Assembly: GCF_900129685.1 (NCBI RefSeq)
Contig: NZ_FQWM01000001.1
Coordinates: 248,001-312,000, forward strand
Source of the DNA: Cognatishimia maritima
GTDB lineage: Bacteria > Pseudomonadota > Alphaproteobacteria > Rhodobacterales > Rhodobacteraceae
DNA length: 64,000 nucleotides
Reading direction: 5' to 3'
A program made the translations under genes and the position numbers. Under the pieces are notes generated by a model. The model saw only the letters and a list, made by a program, of their open reading frames with translations, made no database searches and was not told the DNA's origin. Positions 1 to 8,898 of this stretch are shown here, one piece after another (within the stretch, counting starts at the first letter, position 1; every line of letters starts with the position of its first letter).

Positions 1-1113
1 ATGCATCACCTGTTCCTTGGCATTGACCCTTATGAGTTGGGGCAAGCTCCTTTTGCCTTGGCGCTGAACACCTCTTTATCGTTGAAAGCCAGTGACTTGG
101 ACCTTGGTCTTCACCAAGGCGCGCGGGTTTATGTGCTGCCCTGTATCGCTGGGCATGTCGGTGCCGATGCGGCTGCGGTTGCCCTGTCTGAGTCGCCCAA
201 TACGTCTGAAGACCTTGTGCTTTTGGTGGATGTCGGCACCAACGCTGAAATCATTTTGGGCAACAAAGACCGTGTGTTGGCGTGTTCATCGCCCACTGGC
301 CCGGCCTTTGAAGGCGCGCAGATCAGTTCCGGCCAGCGCGCCGCGCCCGGCGCGATCGAACGGGTCGAGATTGATCCGGTGACCAAAGAACCCCGATTCC
401 GCGTGATTGGCTCTGACCTTTGGTCCGATGAGGATGGGTTTGATCGCGCGATAGCCACCACCGGCATCACCGGCATCTGCGGTTCGGGTATTATCGAGGT
501 TTTGGCAGAAATGCGCCTTGCCGGTCTTCTGGACGCTTCTGGGCTGATCGGAAGCGCCGAACAAACCGGCAGCGCGCGGTGCATTCCTGATGGGCGCACG
601 CATTCCTACCTGCTCTGGGACGGCTCCGCGGACGGTGGCCCGGTGATCACGGTCACCAACCCTGACGTGCGCGCGATCCAAATGGCAAAAGCTGCGCTGT
701 ATTCGGGCGCACGGCTACTGATGGACAAGCTTGAGGTTGAGACGGTTGATCGCATTGTACTTGCCGGGGCCTTTGGTGCGCATATTTCGGCCAAACATGC
801 GATGGTTCTCGGCATGATCCCGGATTGCCCTTTGGACAAGGTAACCAGCGCCGGCAACGCCGCAGGCACTGGCGCACGGATTGCTTTGCTGAACATCGAC
901 GCGCGGGCCGATATTGAAAAAACCGTAGGAGAGATCGAAAAGATTGAAACCGCCGTAGAGCCGCGCTTTCAAGAGCATTTCGTGAATGCCTCCGCAATGC
1001 CCAATGCGGTCGAGCCGTTTCCGATCCTAAAAACCGTTGTGGATTTGCCTGAGGTGTCATTCAACACCGGTGGCGAGGGCGGTGGAAACCGTCGCAGACG
1101 CCGCCGGGGATAA
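1..1113 (+). CDS. ASKHA-domain corrinoid-activation protein (RACo/RamA-like), C-terminal part
   Basis: The coding frame is open at base 1 and the visible 370 residues match only the C-terminal ASKHA-ATPase part of the family (DUF4445/RACo C-terminal), so the gene very likely starts upstream with a [2Fe-2S] ferredoxin-like domain. Visible motifs are the phosphate-binding VDVGTNAEI near residue 77, the loop GICGSGIIEV near 160 and the adenosine-site AGAFGAHIS near 256. Relatives use ATP hydrolysis to reduce the inactive Co(II) cofactor of corrinoid methyltransferases. The protein ends in a basic RRRRRRG tail. The partner methyltransferase would lie outside the window, so the substrate is unknown. 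Confidence 0.8.
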   Translation: MHHLFLGIDPYELGQAPFALALNTSLSLKASDLDLGLHQGARVYVLPCIAGHVGADAAAVALSESPNTSEDLVLLVDVGTNAEIILGNKDRVLACSSPTGPAFEGAQISSGQRAAPGAIERVEIDPVTKEPRFRVIGSDLWSDEDGFDRAIATTGITGICGSGIIEVLAEMRLAGLLDASGLIGSAEQTGSARCIPDGRTHSYLLWDGSADGGPVITVTNPDVRAIQMAKAALYSGARLLMDKLEVETVDRIVLAGAFGAHISAKHAMVLGMIPDCPLDKVTSAGNAAGTGARIALLNIDARADIEKTVGEIEKIETAVEPRFQEHFVNASAMPNAVEPFPILKTVVDLPEVSFNTGGEGGGNRRRRRRG

Positions 1114-1114
1114 A

Positions 1115-1783
1115 TCAACTGTTATGCGAGCCCCACTCGCACCGGTCAAAATCAACGTAACGCACCAGCGTTTCGGTTTGCCCCATCGGTGTGAGTCGTG
1201 AACAGCCTTCCAGATGGGATTCATCCTGAAACACCGAAACAACAGCGCGCGCTCCCGCTGCGCCACCTGTCGCGCATAACACATCACCCTGCGCCAATCG
1301 CTGCGTCAGCCTTTCTCCGGCTGCGCTTTCAGCAACAAAGAAGTAGGTGATTTCGGCCTTATTCATGATGCAAACACGGGCATCTTCGTGAGTGGAAAAC
1401 CCAGCAAGATAGGCCACCACATCGCGTCTGTCCTGGCTATCTTTCAGCTTGAACGTCATTTTCGCTTTGGCTTTTGGGTCGTCCAAATAGGCGCGCAGGA
1501 ACGCTCTCGGATCTTCGAGATAAGCCGTCAAATGCGCTTCGTCCCAGATTAGACCATTTGCACCAGCTTGCTGCATCCCGCTTCCGTATTTGTAGCCGTC
1601 GACCGACCCTGCGGCGCGTCCAACGACACCCGTCAGAACTGGGCCGGTCTTGTTTTTTGCCCCATCACCGACTGCGTGACAGGCAGAGCATTTCTTGAAG
1701 ATGACCTCCCCATTCTGCGCGTCCTGCGACGCAAGCGGCGAGGCCAACAGTAGAAATGGCATGCAAACACTGAACCACCGCAT
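1115..1783 (-). CDS. periplasmic c-type cytochrome with extra Cys-rich C-terminal domain
   Basis: A 222-residue protein with an N-terminal signal peptide (about residues 1-19) and a class I cytochrome c domain: haem motif CSACH at 32-36 and probable axial Met109 in KAKMTF. The start is the ATG at 1783, preceded by AGGAGG seven bases away; the frame could be extended 11 residues but without such a site. After the haem domain (about 25-130) a further 90 residues carry four cysteines (138, 170, 194, 215), which is not part of the usual cytochrome c fold. It is divergent from a P460-type cytochrome gene. Electron transfer in the periplasm is inferred; the role of the tail is unknown. Confidence 0.85.
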   Translation of the reverse strand: MRWFSVCMPFLLLASPLASQDAQNGEVIFKKCSACHAVGDGAKNKTGPVLTGVVGRAAGSVDGYKYGSGMQQAGANGLIWDEAHLTAYLEDPRAFLRAYLDDPKAKAKMTFKLKDSQDRRDVVAYLAGFSTHEDARVCIMNKAEITYFFVAESAAGERLTQRLAQGDVLCATGGAAGARAVVSVFQDESHLEGCSRLTPMGQTETLVRYVDFDRCEWGSHNS

Positions 1784-1926
1784 CAAACATCCTCCTGATC
1801 TGAATAAATCCTGCAAGACCGCGACCGCACCGTCTAATCACGTCGCTGCACAGAATGGTGATCAAGCTTGTAGTCTCGGTTTCCGCAAACATGCGTAGGC
1901 TTGGTGCAGCGAAGGAGGAGACCACG

Positions 1927-2463
1927 ATGAAAAAGATGATCGCGACCGCAGCGCTGACCCTGAGCCTGGGGGCCGCTGCATTTGCCATGGATGATGCTCC
2001 CTTTGGCACCGATGCAGACGCCGCCTATGCCGCAGACCTATGGGGAATCATGGAAGACATGAATCTTGTGGGCGCTGATATGGTGCATAGCTTCCCATAT
2101 GAAGGGGTTGAGCCGCACGGAATGATGCTGGAGACGTTTTATACAACAGCGACCGTGAACGGACATACTGGAGATCTGATTGTGAAACGCAACTATGGGC
2201 CGGAAGGTGTTGAAGTTAATCAGGTATTATCCGATCCGGGCACCCATCTTGGGGCGCACACCGTGATGTTCCGTCGAGAGGCCGGATATGATTCCGACAA
2301 CAAAGATTGGTTCTGGGTAAAGTACCTGCCAGATGGATCGCTCGATAAGAACCCCGCTGGCGTTGGGCTTGCCGGACGCGTTGCCAAGGGCGCCGATCAG
2401 GGGTGTATTGCCTGCCATTCTGCCGAAGATGACTATGTTTTCACCTCTGATCACCTGAACTAA
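1927..2463 (+). CDS. cytochrome P460-family protein
   Basis: A 178-residue exported protein: signal peptide at about 1-20, a body of P460/c'-beta type (PF16694-like) and a haem c motif CIACH at 160-164 followed by the typical DDYVF ending. The ATG at 1927 is chosen because GGAGGAG lies just before it. Family members bind a haem c in a beta-sheet pocket and act on hydroxylamine or bind NO; some members have unknown substrates, so I do not assign a reaction. The gene faces away from a second cytochrome gene, and the two may share control or an electron path. It is followed by a tRNA gene. Confidence 0.85.
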   Translation: MKKMIATAALTLSLGAAAFAMDDAPFGTDADAAYAADLWGIMEDMNLVGADMVHSFPYEGVEPHGMMLETFYTTATVNGHTGDLIVKRNYGPEGVEVNQVLSDPGTHLGAHTVMFRREAGYDSDNKDWFWVKYLPDGSLDKNPAGVGLAGRVAKGADQGCIACHSAEDDYVFTSDHLN

Positions 2464-2482
2464 GGTTATATAGAAAACTTAC

Positions 2483-2510
2483 TTGTGTGGGCGCATTTGA
2501 CAGGCTACAT
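2483..2510 (+). promoter_or_regulatory. candidate promoter of tRNA-Gly
   Basis: TTGTGT (2483-2488), a 16-base spacer and CTACAT (2505-2510) form a plausible sigma-70 type promoter about 10 bases before the mature tRNA end. Pattern match only; no experimental support. Confidence 0.35.
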
Positions 2511-2520
2511 CCGGCGTGAG

Positions 2521-2594
2521 GCGGGTGTAGCTCAATGGTAGAGCAGTAGCTTCCCAAGCTAACGACGAGGGTTCGATTCCCTTCACCCGCTCCA
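2521..2594 (+). tRNA. tRNA-Gly (anticodon CCC)
   Basis: Complete cloverleaf: acceptor GCGGGTG/CACCCGC, D arm GCTC/GAGC, anticodon loop TTCCCAA giving anticodon CCC (reads GGG), T arm GAGGG/CCCTT with TTCGATT loop, and an encoded CCA end. The first pair of the anticodon stem is a G-A mismatch (2546 with 2562), leaving four regular pairs. Confidence 0.95.
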
Positions 2595-2600
2595 ATAAAA

Positions 2601-2631
2601 AACGCCGCTCAAAATAGAGCGGCGTTTTTTT
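2601..2631. terminator. bidirectional rho-independent terminator
   Basis: Perfect stem AACGCCGCTC / GAGCGGCGTT with a 6-base loop, flanked by an A tract on the left and a T tract on the right. It can end the tRNA-Gly transcript from the left and the phoB transcript from the right. Confidence 0.9.
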
Positions 2632-2635
2632 GTGG

Positions 2636-3325
2636 CTACCCAAGCGCATACCCTGCGCCACGCACTGTGCGCACGGGGTCTTCTCCGCCGTGGACACAAA
2701 GCGCTTTGCGAAGGCGGCCGACGTGGACGTCCACTGTGCGGCTGTCAACATAGATGTCGCGGCCCCAGACGCGGTCCAGCAGTTGTTCACGGCTCCAGAC
2801 GCGGCCGGGTTTTTCCATGAAGGTGGACAGCAAGCGGAACTCTGTTGGCCCAAGTTTCAAAGGCTGATCAGACCGAGTCACCCGATGGGTTTCGCTGTCC
2901 AGAACGATGTCTTCGTATTCTAGCTGCAGCCCAACTGTTGACGGGCGCACACGGCGCAGCTGCGTGCGCACGCGGGCCATCAGTTCCAGCACAGAATAGG
3001 GTTTCACGACATAGTCGTCAGCGCCGGTTTCAAGCCCGCGGACGCGATCCACTTCTTCGGAACGCGCTGAGAGCATCAGAACCGGGATCGCGCGCGTTTC
3101 GGCGCGGGATTTTAGACGCCGACAAATTTCGATACCTGAAATTCCGGGCAGCATCCAATCCAGCACGATGATATCTGGCATCTCTTCATCAACCAGCATC
3201 ATAGCTTCTTCGCCTTCAGCCGCCGTGACAACGTCAAACCCTTCGGACTGAAGGTTATAAGAAAGCACTTCGCGCTGTGCGGGTTCGTCTTCGACCAGCA
3301 GGACTTTTGGGTGTTCTGTCGCCAT
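2636..3325 (-). CDS. phoB: phosphate regulon response regulator PhoB
   Basis: A 229-residue OmpR/PhoB-type regulator. The receiver domain (1-120) shows the acidic pair E12-D13, phospho-acceptor Asp56 in VLDWMLP and Lys108 in VVKPY; the winged-helix DNA-binding domain spans about 130-229. When phosphorylated by PhoR under phosphate starvation it should bind Pho boxes such as the one before pstS. It is the last gene of the phoR-pst-phoU-phoB run, 16 bases after phoU, and ends at a strong shared terminator. The length and order are normal for the family in this group. Confidence 0.97.
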   Translation of the reverse strand: MATEHPKVLLVEDEPAQREVLSYNLQSEGFDVVTAAEGEEAMMLVDEEMPDIIVLDWMLPGISGIEICRRLKSRAETRAIPVLMLSARSEEVDRVRGLETGADDYVVKPYSVLELMARVRTQLRRVRPSTVGLQLEYEDIVLDSETHRVTRSDQPLKLGPTEFRLLSTFMEKPGRVWSREQLLDRVWGRDIYVDSRTVDVHVGRLRKALCVHGGEDPVRTVRGAGYALG

Positions 3326-3341
3326 CTTGCGTCTCTATGCC

Positions 3342-4061
3342 TTAGATCGGTTCAGAGATTTCTGGATCGCGAGAGGTCATATCCTCCTTCACGCGTCCCT
3401 CGTCTGGCATGCTACCTGTGACAAGATAGATGACCTGCTCTGCGATAGCTGTCACATGGTCGCCCATGCGTTCGGTGTTTTTCGCGATGAAATGCAGGTG
3501 CATACAGGGCGTGATGTAACGCGGGTCTTCCATCATAAAGGTCAGGAACTCACGGAACAGTGCGTTATACATCTGGTCGATCTCGCGGTCGCGATCCAGG
3601 ATTTCCTGTGCCAGTTCAACATCGCGTTGGATATAAGCGTCCAGCGCATCCTTGAGCATCAGCTGCACTTCTCGCGCCATGCGGCCCAAGGCAGCGCGGG
3701 AGCCTTCGACCGGTGTCATATGGACCAGTACGGAATTGCGTTTCGCCATGTTCTTGGCGTAATCCCCGATGCGCTCAAGGTTGCCTGCGATCTTCATCAC
3801 CGAAAGAATGACGCGCAGATCAACCGCAGTAGGCGCTCGCAAAGCGATGGTACGCGAGGCTTCTTCGTTGATCAGTTCCTCAAGCGCGTCGATGGCCTTG
3901 TCAGCTTTACGCACCTTTTCAGACAGCTCTTCATCGCGGTCTTTCAGCGACTTTGCCGCGTCCAGAATGGACTGTTCAACCAGACCGCCCATTTTCATAA
4001 TATGGGCCTGAACGCTTTCCAGGTCGCGATCAAAAGAGGAAACAATATGTGTATCGTTCAT
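3342..4061 (-). CDS. phoU: phosphate signalling protein PhoU
   Basis: A 239-residue all-helical protein with two PhoU repeats (about 15-105 and 120-210). PhoU bridges the Pst transporter and PhoR, keeping the kinase in phosphatase mode when phosphate is plentiful. The repeat motif E-x-I-G-D-Y-A-K-N in the first half and E-R-M-G-D-H-V in the second are the metal-binding acidic signatures. It lies between pstB (11 bases upstream) and phoB, in one leftward transcription unit. Confidence 0.96.
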   Translation of the reverse strand: MNDTHIVSSFDRDLESVQAHIMKMGGLVEQSILDAAKSLKDRDEELSEKVRKADKAIDALEELINEEASRTIALRAPTAVDLRVILSVMKIAGNLERIGDYAKNMAKRNSVLVHMTPVEGSRAALGRMAREVQLMLKDALDAYIQRDVELAQEILDRDREIDQMYNALFREFLTFMMEDPRYITPCMHLHFIAKNTERMGDHVTAIAEQVIYLVTGSMPDEGRVKEDMTSRDPEISEPI

Positions 4062-4072
4062 GGAAATGATCC

Positions 4073-4870
4073 TTAGCCAATCCGTCCGGTGATGTAGCTT
4101 TCAGTGCGCTCATCGCTCGGGTTGGTGAAAATTTTGGAGGTGTCGTCGTACTCGACCAAATTGCCGAGGTGGAAAAACGCGGTTTTCTGAGACACACGCG
4201 CGGCTTGCTGCATAGAGTGGGTGACGATCACAACAGAGTAGTTCTTGCGCAGTTCATCAATCAATTCCTCAACCTGTGCTGTCGCGATTGGGTCAAGTGC
4301 TGAGCAAGGCTCATCCATCAAGAGAACTTCTGGTTCTGTGGCGACGGCACGAGCGATACAAAGACGCTGTTGCTGACCCCCGGAAAGCCCGGTGCCCGGT
4401 GCATGCAGGCGGTCTTTGACCTCATCCCAGATCGCGCCCCGGCGCAGGGATTTCTCGACAATTACGTCGAGGTCGGCTTTGGAATTTGCCAGCCCATGGA
4501 TGCGTGGACCATAAGCGATATTGTCATAGATCGACTTTGGGAATGGGTTCGGCTTCTGGAACACCATGCCCACTTTGGCCCGCAGTTGGACAGGGTCCAC
4601 CTTGGCGTGATAAATATCTTCACCATCCAAGAGGATGTTGCCCTGAACGCGGCAGATGTCGATGGTGTCGTTCATCCGGTTTAGCGTGCGCAGGAAGGTG
4701 GATTTCCCGCAGCCTGATGGGCCGATGAAGGCGGTGACGGTTTTGTCTTCGATTTCGACCGATACGTCTTTGATGGCGTGGGTTTCGCCATAATAGACTT
4801 GGACCTTGTCCGCGGAAATCTTGATGTCTTGCTGGTCCAAGGCGGTCTCCAGTTTTGGTGCGTCGTACAT
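4073..4870 (-). CDS. pstB: phosphate ABC transporter ATP-binding protein PstB
   Basis: A 265-residue ABC ATPase with Walker [10 protein letters not shown] (50-58), the Q-loop region [15 protein letters not shown] typical of PstB, signature LSGGQQQR and Walker B LLMDEP followed by the D-loop SALD. It powers high-affinity phosphate import through PstA and PstC at the inner membrane. The N-terminal 20 residues before the first beta strand are longer than in E. coli PstB (257 residues), as often seen in relatives. Its start is 21 bases after the end of pstA, within one operon. Confidence 0.97.
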   Translation of the reverse strand: MYDAPKLETALDQQDIKISADKVQVYYGETHAIKDVSVEIEDKTVTAFIGPSGCGKSTFLRTLNRMNDTIDICRVQGNILLDGEDIYHAKVDPVQLRAKVGMVFQKPNPFPKSIYDNIAYGPRIHGLANSKADLDVIVEKSLRRGAIWDEVKDRLHAPGTGLSGGQQQRLCIARAVATEPEVLLMDEPCSALDPIATAQVEELIDELRKNYSVVIVTHSMQQAARVSQKTAFFHLGNLVEYDDTSKIFTNPSDERTESYITGRIG

Positions 4871-4891
4871 GTGTTTTAACCTTCTAACAGA

Positions 4892-6226
4892 TTACCAGCG
4901 GCGTTCGAAACGGCGGCGAAGGATGACTGCCAAGATGTTCATCGTCAGCAGGAAAATAAGAAGAATGATGATGCCACCCCATGCCTTTTCGTAGAAACCT
5001 ACGTCGGCACGTGCAGCCCAGGTATAGATCTGAGCAGGCATCGCAGAGTTCGGGTCGGTGAAGCCAGAGATAAAGCCCTCTGGATAACCCCGCGCCACAA
5101 AGCCCACCATGCCGATCAGAAGAAGCGGTGCGGTTTCCCCCAAGGCCTGCGCCAGACCGATGATCGTCCCGGTCAGAATGCCTGGCATCGCCAAAGGCAG
5201 CACATGGTGGAACACGGCCTGCATCCGTGAGGCACCCAAGCCCAGTGCCGCGTCACGAATAGAAGGTGGCACGGCCTTCAAAGAGGCGCGGGTTGAGATG
5301 ATGATCGTTGGAAGCGTCATCAAGGTCAGAACCAAACCACCGACCAATGGGGCCGATTGCGGCAAGTGCATGAATTGGATGAAAACCGCCAGACCCAGAA
5401 TACCGAATACGATGGACGGGACCGCTGCGAGGTTAGAAATGTTCACTTCGATCAAATCGGTAAATTTGTTCTGCGGCGCGAATTCTTCCAAGTAGATGGA
5501 CGCCGCCACACCAATCGGCAGCGACAGGCACAGAACCACCAGCATCATAAAGAAGGAGCCAACAACAGAGGCGCCAATGCCAGCGCCACCGGGGTTGTCC
5601 ACGCCGGAGTCTGCACCGGTGATGAAATTCCAGTTGAAGGTTTCTTTGATGATACCTGCTGTGATCATCGCATCCACAATGTCCAGATCGGCAGCTTCAA
5701 GAAACCGGCTGTCTTCCATGTTGTCGCGGGTCAGGCGGCCATTCATATAGCCATCTACGCGGGAAGAGGCCGAGAGTTCAAAGTCAACTTCTTTGCCCAA
5801 CTCGTCTGGGTTTGCGCGATAGAATTCGCGCAATGTGCCGCCTGTTTTGCCCAAGATACGTTCAAAGGCTTTAGCGTCAGATTCGACCTCCAGACCTTTT
5901 TCTTTCAGCGTTTCGACAAGCGCGTTGTTGAAGAAAGCGGAATAGGCCTTGGTTTTGAATAGCTCCCCTTCGGCGGCGTCAAACTGGTCTTGCGTCATTG
6001 TAAATTCGACGCTGACAACCGTTTGCGTAAAGGCCGGAAGGCCAGAGCGGATAATCGACACCGCGAGAACCACCAAGAAAAAGATGCCCACTGCAATTGC
6101 GCAGATGCCATAGGCTTTAAAGCGTTTCTCTGCGGCGTTGCGCTTGCGGGTGCGCGCATCGGTTTGGTGCAGGGAGGATCTTTTCGGCGCAGGCTGCGTC
6201 ACTGGATCAATCGTTGCGTCAGACAT
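4892..6226 (-). CDS. pstA: phosphate ABC transporter permease PstA (long form with DUF3333 region)
   Basis: A 444-residue inner-membrane permease. A cytoplasmic basic stretch precedes the first membrane helix (about 35-60); a large extracytoplasmic region (about 60-200, DUF3333-like) follows, and the binding-protein-dependent permease core with the EAA loop (GLGASRMQAVFHHVLP, near 330) fills the C-terminal half. E. coli PstA has about 296 residues, so this is the long alphaproteobacterial type. The start ATG overlaps the pstC stop by one base (TAATG), pointing to coupled translation. Confidence 0.95.
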   Translation of the reverse strand: MSDATIDPVTQPAPKRSSLHQTDARTRKRNAAEKRFKAYGICAIAVGIFFLVVLAVSIIRSGLPAFTQTVVSVEFTMTQDQFDAAEGELFKTKAYSAFFNNALVETLKEKGLEVESDAKAFERILGKTGGTLREFYRANPDELGKEVDFELSASSRVDGYMNGRLTRDNMEDSRFLEAADLDIVDAMITAGIIKETFNWNFITGADSGVDNPGGAGIGASVVGSFFMMLVVLCLSLPIGVAASIYLEEFAPQNKFTDLIEVNISNLAAVPSIVFGILGLAVFIQFMHLPQSAPLVGGLVLTLMTLPTIIISTRASLKAVPPSIRDAALGLGASRMQAVFHHVLPLAMPGILTGTIIGLAQALGETAPLLLIGMVGFVARGYPEGFISGFTDPNSAMPAQIYTWAARADVGFYEKAWGGIIILLIFLLTMNILAVILRRRFERRW

Positions 6227-7707
6227 TAGTCATACTGCTCCCGGTATTTGCGCACGATAACAAGCGCGATGACGTTCAAGCAGAGCGTCAGGATAAAGAG
6301 GGTCATGCCAAGGGCGAAAGCGACCAGCGCTTCTGGTGACGCAAAGTCACTGTCCCCGGTCAGCTGAGAGACAATTTTGGCCGTCACCGTGGTCATGGCT
6401 TCAAACGGGTTCAGGCTTAGTCGGGCCGCCGCCCCTGCCCCAAGCACCACAATCATGGTTTCGCCAATTGCGCGGGACGCCGCCAGCAGGATCGCACCAA
6501 CGATGCCGGGCAAGGCTGCCGGGATCACCACCTGACGGATGGTTTCAGACTGCGTTGCGCCAATGCCGTAGGAGCCGTCACGCATGGATTGTGGGACCGC
6601 GTTGATGATGTCATCTGACAGCGACGATACAAATGGGATCAACATGATGCCCATGACGATGCCCGCGGTCATCACCGCGCGGCCGCCGCCTTGCCAGTTC
6701 ACGCCAAGCCAGCCACCTTCGCCAAAGATTTCGACCAGCAATGGACCGACTGTCAGCAGCGCAAACAGACCGTAAACGATGGTCGGGATCCCGGCGAGAA
6801 TTTCAAGCATGGGCTTGGCAAATGCGCGCACTTTGGGCGACGCGTATTCAGACAGGTAGATCGCCGCAAAAAGGCCGACAGGGATGGCAACAGCCAAGGC
6901 AACGATCGAGATATAGAATGTGCCCCACAGCAGCGGGATCACCCCCAGGGAGGACGACCCACCCCGGCCCGAAAAGCTGGGTGCCCATTCGACACCGAAC
7001 AAGAAGTCCCAAGCATTATAGAGACGGAAGAATTCAACGGTGTTGAATGCCAGAGAAAAAACGATCCCGATTGTCGTCAAGATGGCGATGGACGCAGCGC
7101 CAATCAGCAAGGCACGTATCCCTTGTTCCACAACATTGCGCGCGCGGAACAAAGGCTTGGCTTCTTTGACACCCCAACCCAAACCAGCTGCAGCAATCAG
7201 CAGGACAAGCGCTGTCATATACATATTGCCAGCGGCAACCATTTCATTGGTCCGCTGGGCTGCGCGCACAATGGTCGCACTCAGGTTGGATGTCACAATC
7301 TGACCGGCGTCTTTCAGGCGTTGTGTGAAATCCACAAATTCCGCGCGGCCATCTTCGGCCATCTCGCGGGACATTGTGCCCTCGGCGACCGCGTTGCGAA
7401 TACCTTCGGCGGTGCGGTTCACTTCGGCCATCACAAGACCAATGCTTGCGCCCTCATCAATTTCTGATGGCGGGATCATCGAAGCGACAGAGCGGTCAAT
7501 GATCAGAGGTTGGGCCAGCAGCCAGATCACCATAACGCCAAATGCAGGGACGATGATCTTCATCAAGACGTTTGCGCCGTAATATGACGGCAGTGAATGC
7601 AGATCACGAGAGTTCCCGCCAGCAGCGGCAAGCGCTCGGGACCGCCCCAGGTAATAACCGACCGCCGAGACGGCGAGGACGATTATGACGAGCCAAGATA
7701 AAGGCAT
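6226..7707 (-). CDS. pstC: phosphate ABC transporter permease PstC (long form)
   Basis: About 493 residues, with an N-terminal membrane anchor, two further N-terminal helices around an extracytoplasmic insertion, and a C-terminal permease core with the EAA-type loop (GIGATQSETIRQVVIPAAL). It forms the phosphate channel with PstA. I prefer the ATG at 7707, with GGGGT just before it; a GTG two codons upstream (7713) is an alternative. A hairpin lies between pstS and this gene and may lower its expression relative to the binding protein. Confidence 0.94.
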   Translation of the reverse strand: MPLSWLVIIVLAVSAVGYYLGRSRALAAAGGNSRDLHSLPSYYGANVLMKIIVPAFGVMVIWLLAQPLIIDRSVASMIPPSEIDEGASIGLVMAEVNRTAEGIRNAVAEGTMSREMAEDGRAEFVDFTQRLKDAGQIVTSNLSATIVRAAQRTNEMVAAGNMYMTALVLLIAAAGLGWGVKEAKPLFRARNVVEQGIRALLIGAASIAILTTIGIVFSLAFNTVEFFRLYNAWDFLFGVEWAPSFSGRGGSSSLGVIPLLWGTFYISIVALAVAIPVGLFAAIYLSEYASPKVRAFAKPMLEILAGIPTIVYGLFALLTVGPLLVEIFGEGGWLGVNWQGGGRAVMTAGIVMGIMLIPFVSSLSDDIINAVPQSMRDGSYGIGATQSETIRQVVIPAALPGIVGAILLAASRAIGETMIVVLGAGAAARLSLNPFEAMTTVTAKIVSQLTGDSDFASPEALVAFALGMTLFILTLCLNVIALVIVRKYREQYD

Positions 7708-7746
7708 GCGCACCCCAAAAAATTTTCGTTTAGTCCAAAAATGGAA

Positions 7747-7773
7747 AAGGGGCGGCGTTGATCACCGCCCCTT
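7747..7773 (-). terminator. intercistronic hairpin between pstS and pstC
   Basis: Perfect 9-bp stem AAGGGGCGG / CCGCCCCTT with a 9-base loop lies between the pstS stop and the pstC start. Read leftward it is followed by a weak T-rich stretch (TTCCATTTTT). It probably acts as a partial terminator or 3'-end stabiliser, giving more PstS than PstCAB; this is the usual arrangement for periplasmic-binding-protein operons. Confidence 0.6.
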
Positions 7774-7793
7774 CTATGAACCCAAGGGGGTTC

Positions 7794-8825
7794 TTAGTTC
7801 ATCATTGCGCCTTCGGCTTCAACGTTTACTTGGGTCTCTGCCAGAGCTGGGTCAGATACCAGACCGTATTGTGCCAGAGGGCCGTCTGGGCCTGCCAGTT
7901 CGTCAGAGATGAAGAACTGAGCGTATTCTTTCAGGCCAGGGATCACGCCGATGTGTGCTTTCTTCACGTAGAAGAACAATGGGCGAGACACTGGGTATTC
8001 GCCGGTTGCGATGCTCTCGGTGGAAGGTGCAACACCCGCCATTGTCGCAACTTTCAGCTTGTCTGTGTTGTTCTCATAGAACGCCAAGCCAAATACGCCG
8101 ATGCCGTTTGCATTCGCATCGATGGAGGCCAGCGTTTCAGTGTAGTCGCCGTCGATGTCGACCGCGCGGCCATCAGCCATCACTTCCAGACATGCATCTT
8201 CTGCGTCGTCTTCGGACATGCCGCCAGCAATCATCGCTGCCATTGCGCCGGTGGCTTCACAGCCTGCTGCAACAACTTTTTCTTCGAACACTTCACGGGT
8301 ACCGTGCTTGGTGCCTGGGATGAAGGCCAGGATGTCTTCTGCTGGCAGATCAGCGTTGAAGTCAGACCATTTGGTGTGTGGGTTGTCGACCAGCTCGCCG
8401 TCTACCATGACTTTTGGTGCCAGCGCGTTGAAGATGTCAGACTGAGTGAAAGCAGTGTACGCAGGGCCGTCTTTTTGAGACGCGAATACGATGCCGTCAT
8501 AACCGATGCGCACTTCGATGATCTCGGTCACACCGTTTTCAGCACATGCTTTGATTTCTTTTTCACGGATTTTGCGGGACGCGTTTGCAACGTCTGTGTG
8601 CTCTGTGCCAACTCCTTGGCAGAAGCGCTTCAGACCAGCAGAAGAACCGCCGGACTCAACAACTGGTGTTGGGAAGTCGGTGTTTTCGCCGAATGCTTCA
8701 GCTACGATGGAAGCGTATGGAAGAACGGTGGAAGAACCGGCAACTTGCACTTGGTCGCGTGCAGCAGCAGAGGTGGCAGCAACGGCAGCGATCGCCAGTG
8801 CGGAAGCAGTCAGTTTGACAGACAT
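7794..8825 (-). CDS. pstS: periplasmic phosphate-binding protein PstS
   Basis: A 343-residue exported protein with a signal peptide (about 1-21, AAA cleavage region) and the phosphate-loop signature VAGSSTVLPY near 28 with SGGSSAGLKRF near 59, which supply backbone and Ser ligands for phosphate. It delivers phosphate to PstCA. The start has GGAG eleven bases upstream. A three-unit Pho box sits about 75-105 bases upstream, so it should be the most strongly induced gene of the locus under phosphate starvation. Confidence 0.97.
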   Translation of the reverse strand: MSVKLTASALAIAAVAATSAAARDQVQVAGSSTVLPYASIVAEAFGENTDFPTPVVESGGSSAGLKRFCQGVGTEHTDVANASRKIREKEIKACAENGVTEIIEVRIGYDGIVFASQKDGPAYTAFTQSDIFNALAPKVMVDGELVDNPHTKWSDFNADLPAEDILAFIPGTKHGTREVFEEKVVAAGCEATGAMAAMIAGGMSEDDAEDACLEVMADGRAVDIDGDYTETLASIDANANGIGVFGLAFYENNTDKLKVATMAGVAPSTESIATGEYPVSRPLFFYVKKAHIGVIPGLKEYAQFFISDELAGPDGPLAQYGLVSDPALAETQVNVEAEGAMMN

Positions 8826-8898
8826 TAATATAACTCCTGAGTGTTCGAACCGCTTTCTTTGCGGCCTCGGCGCTGGAAGTAGTCATTTCGCACAACGC

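Noticed and set aside
7758-8828. A 356-codon open frame antisense to pstS
   Set aside because: It mirrors the codon pattern of pstS, is rich in Cys/His/Phe as shadow frames are, and shows no family features.
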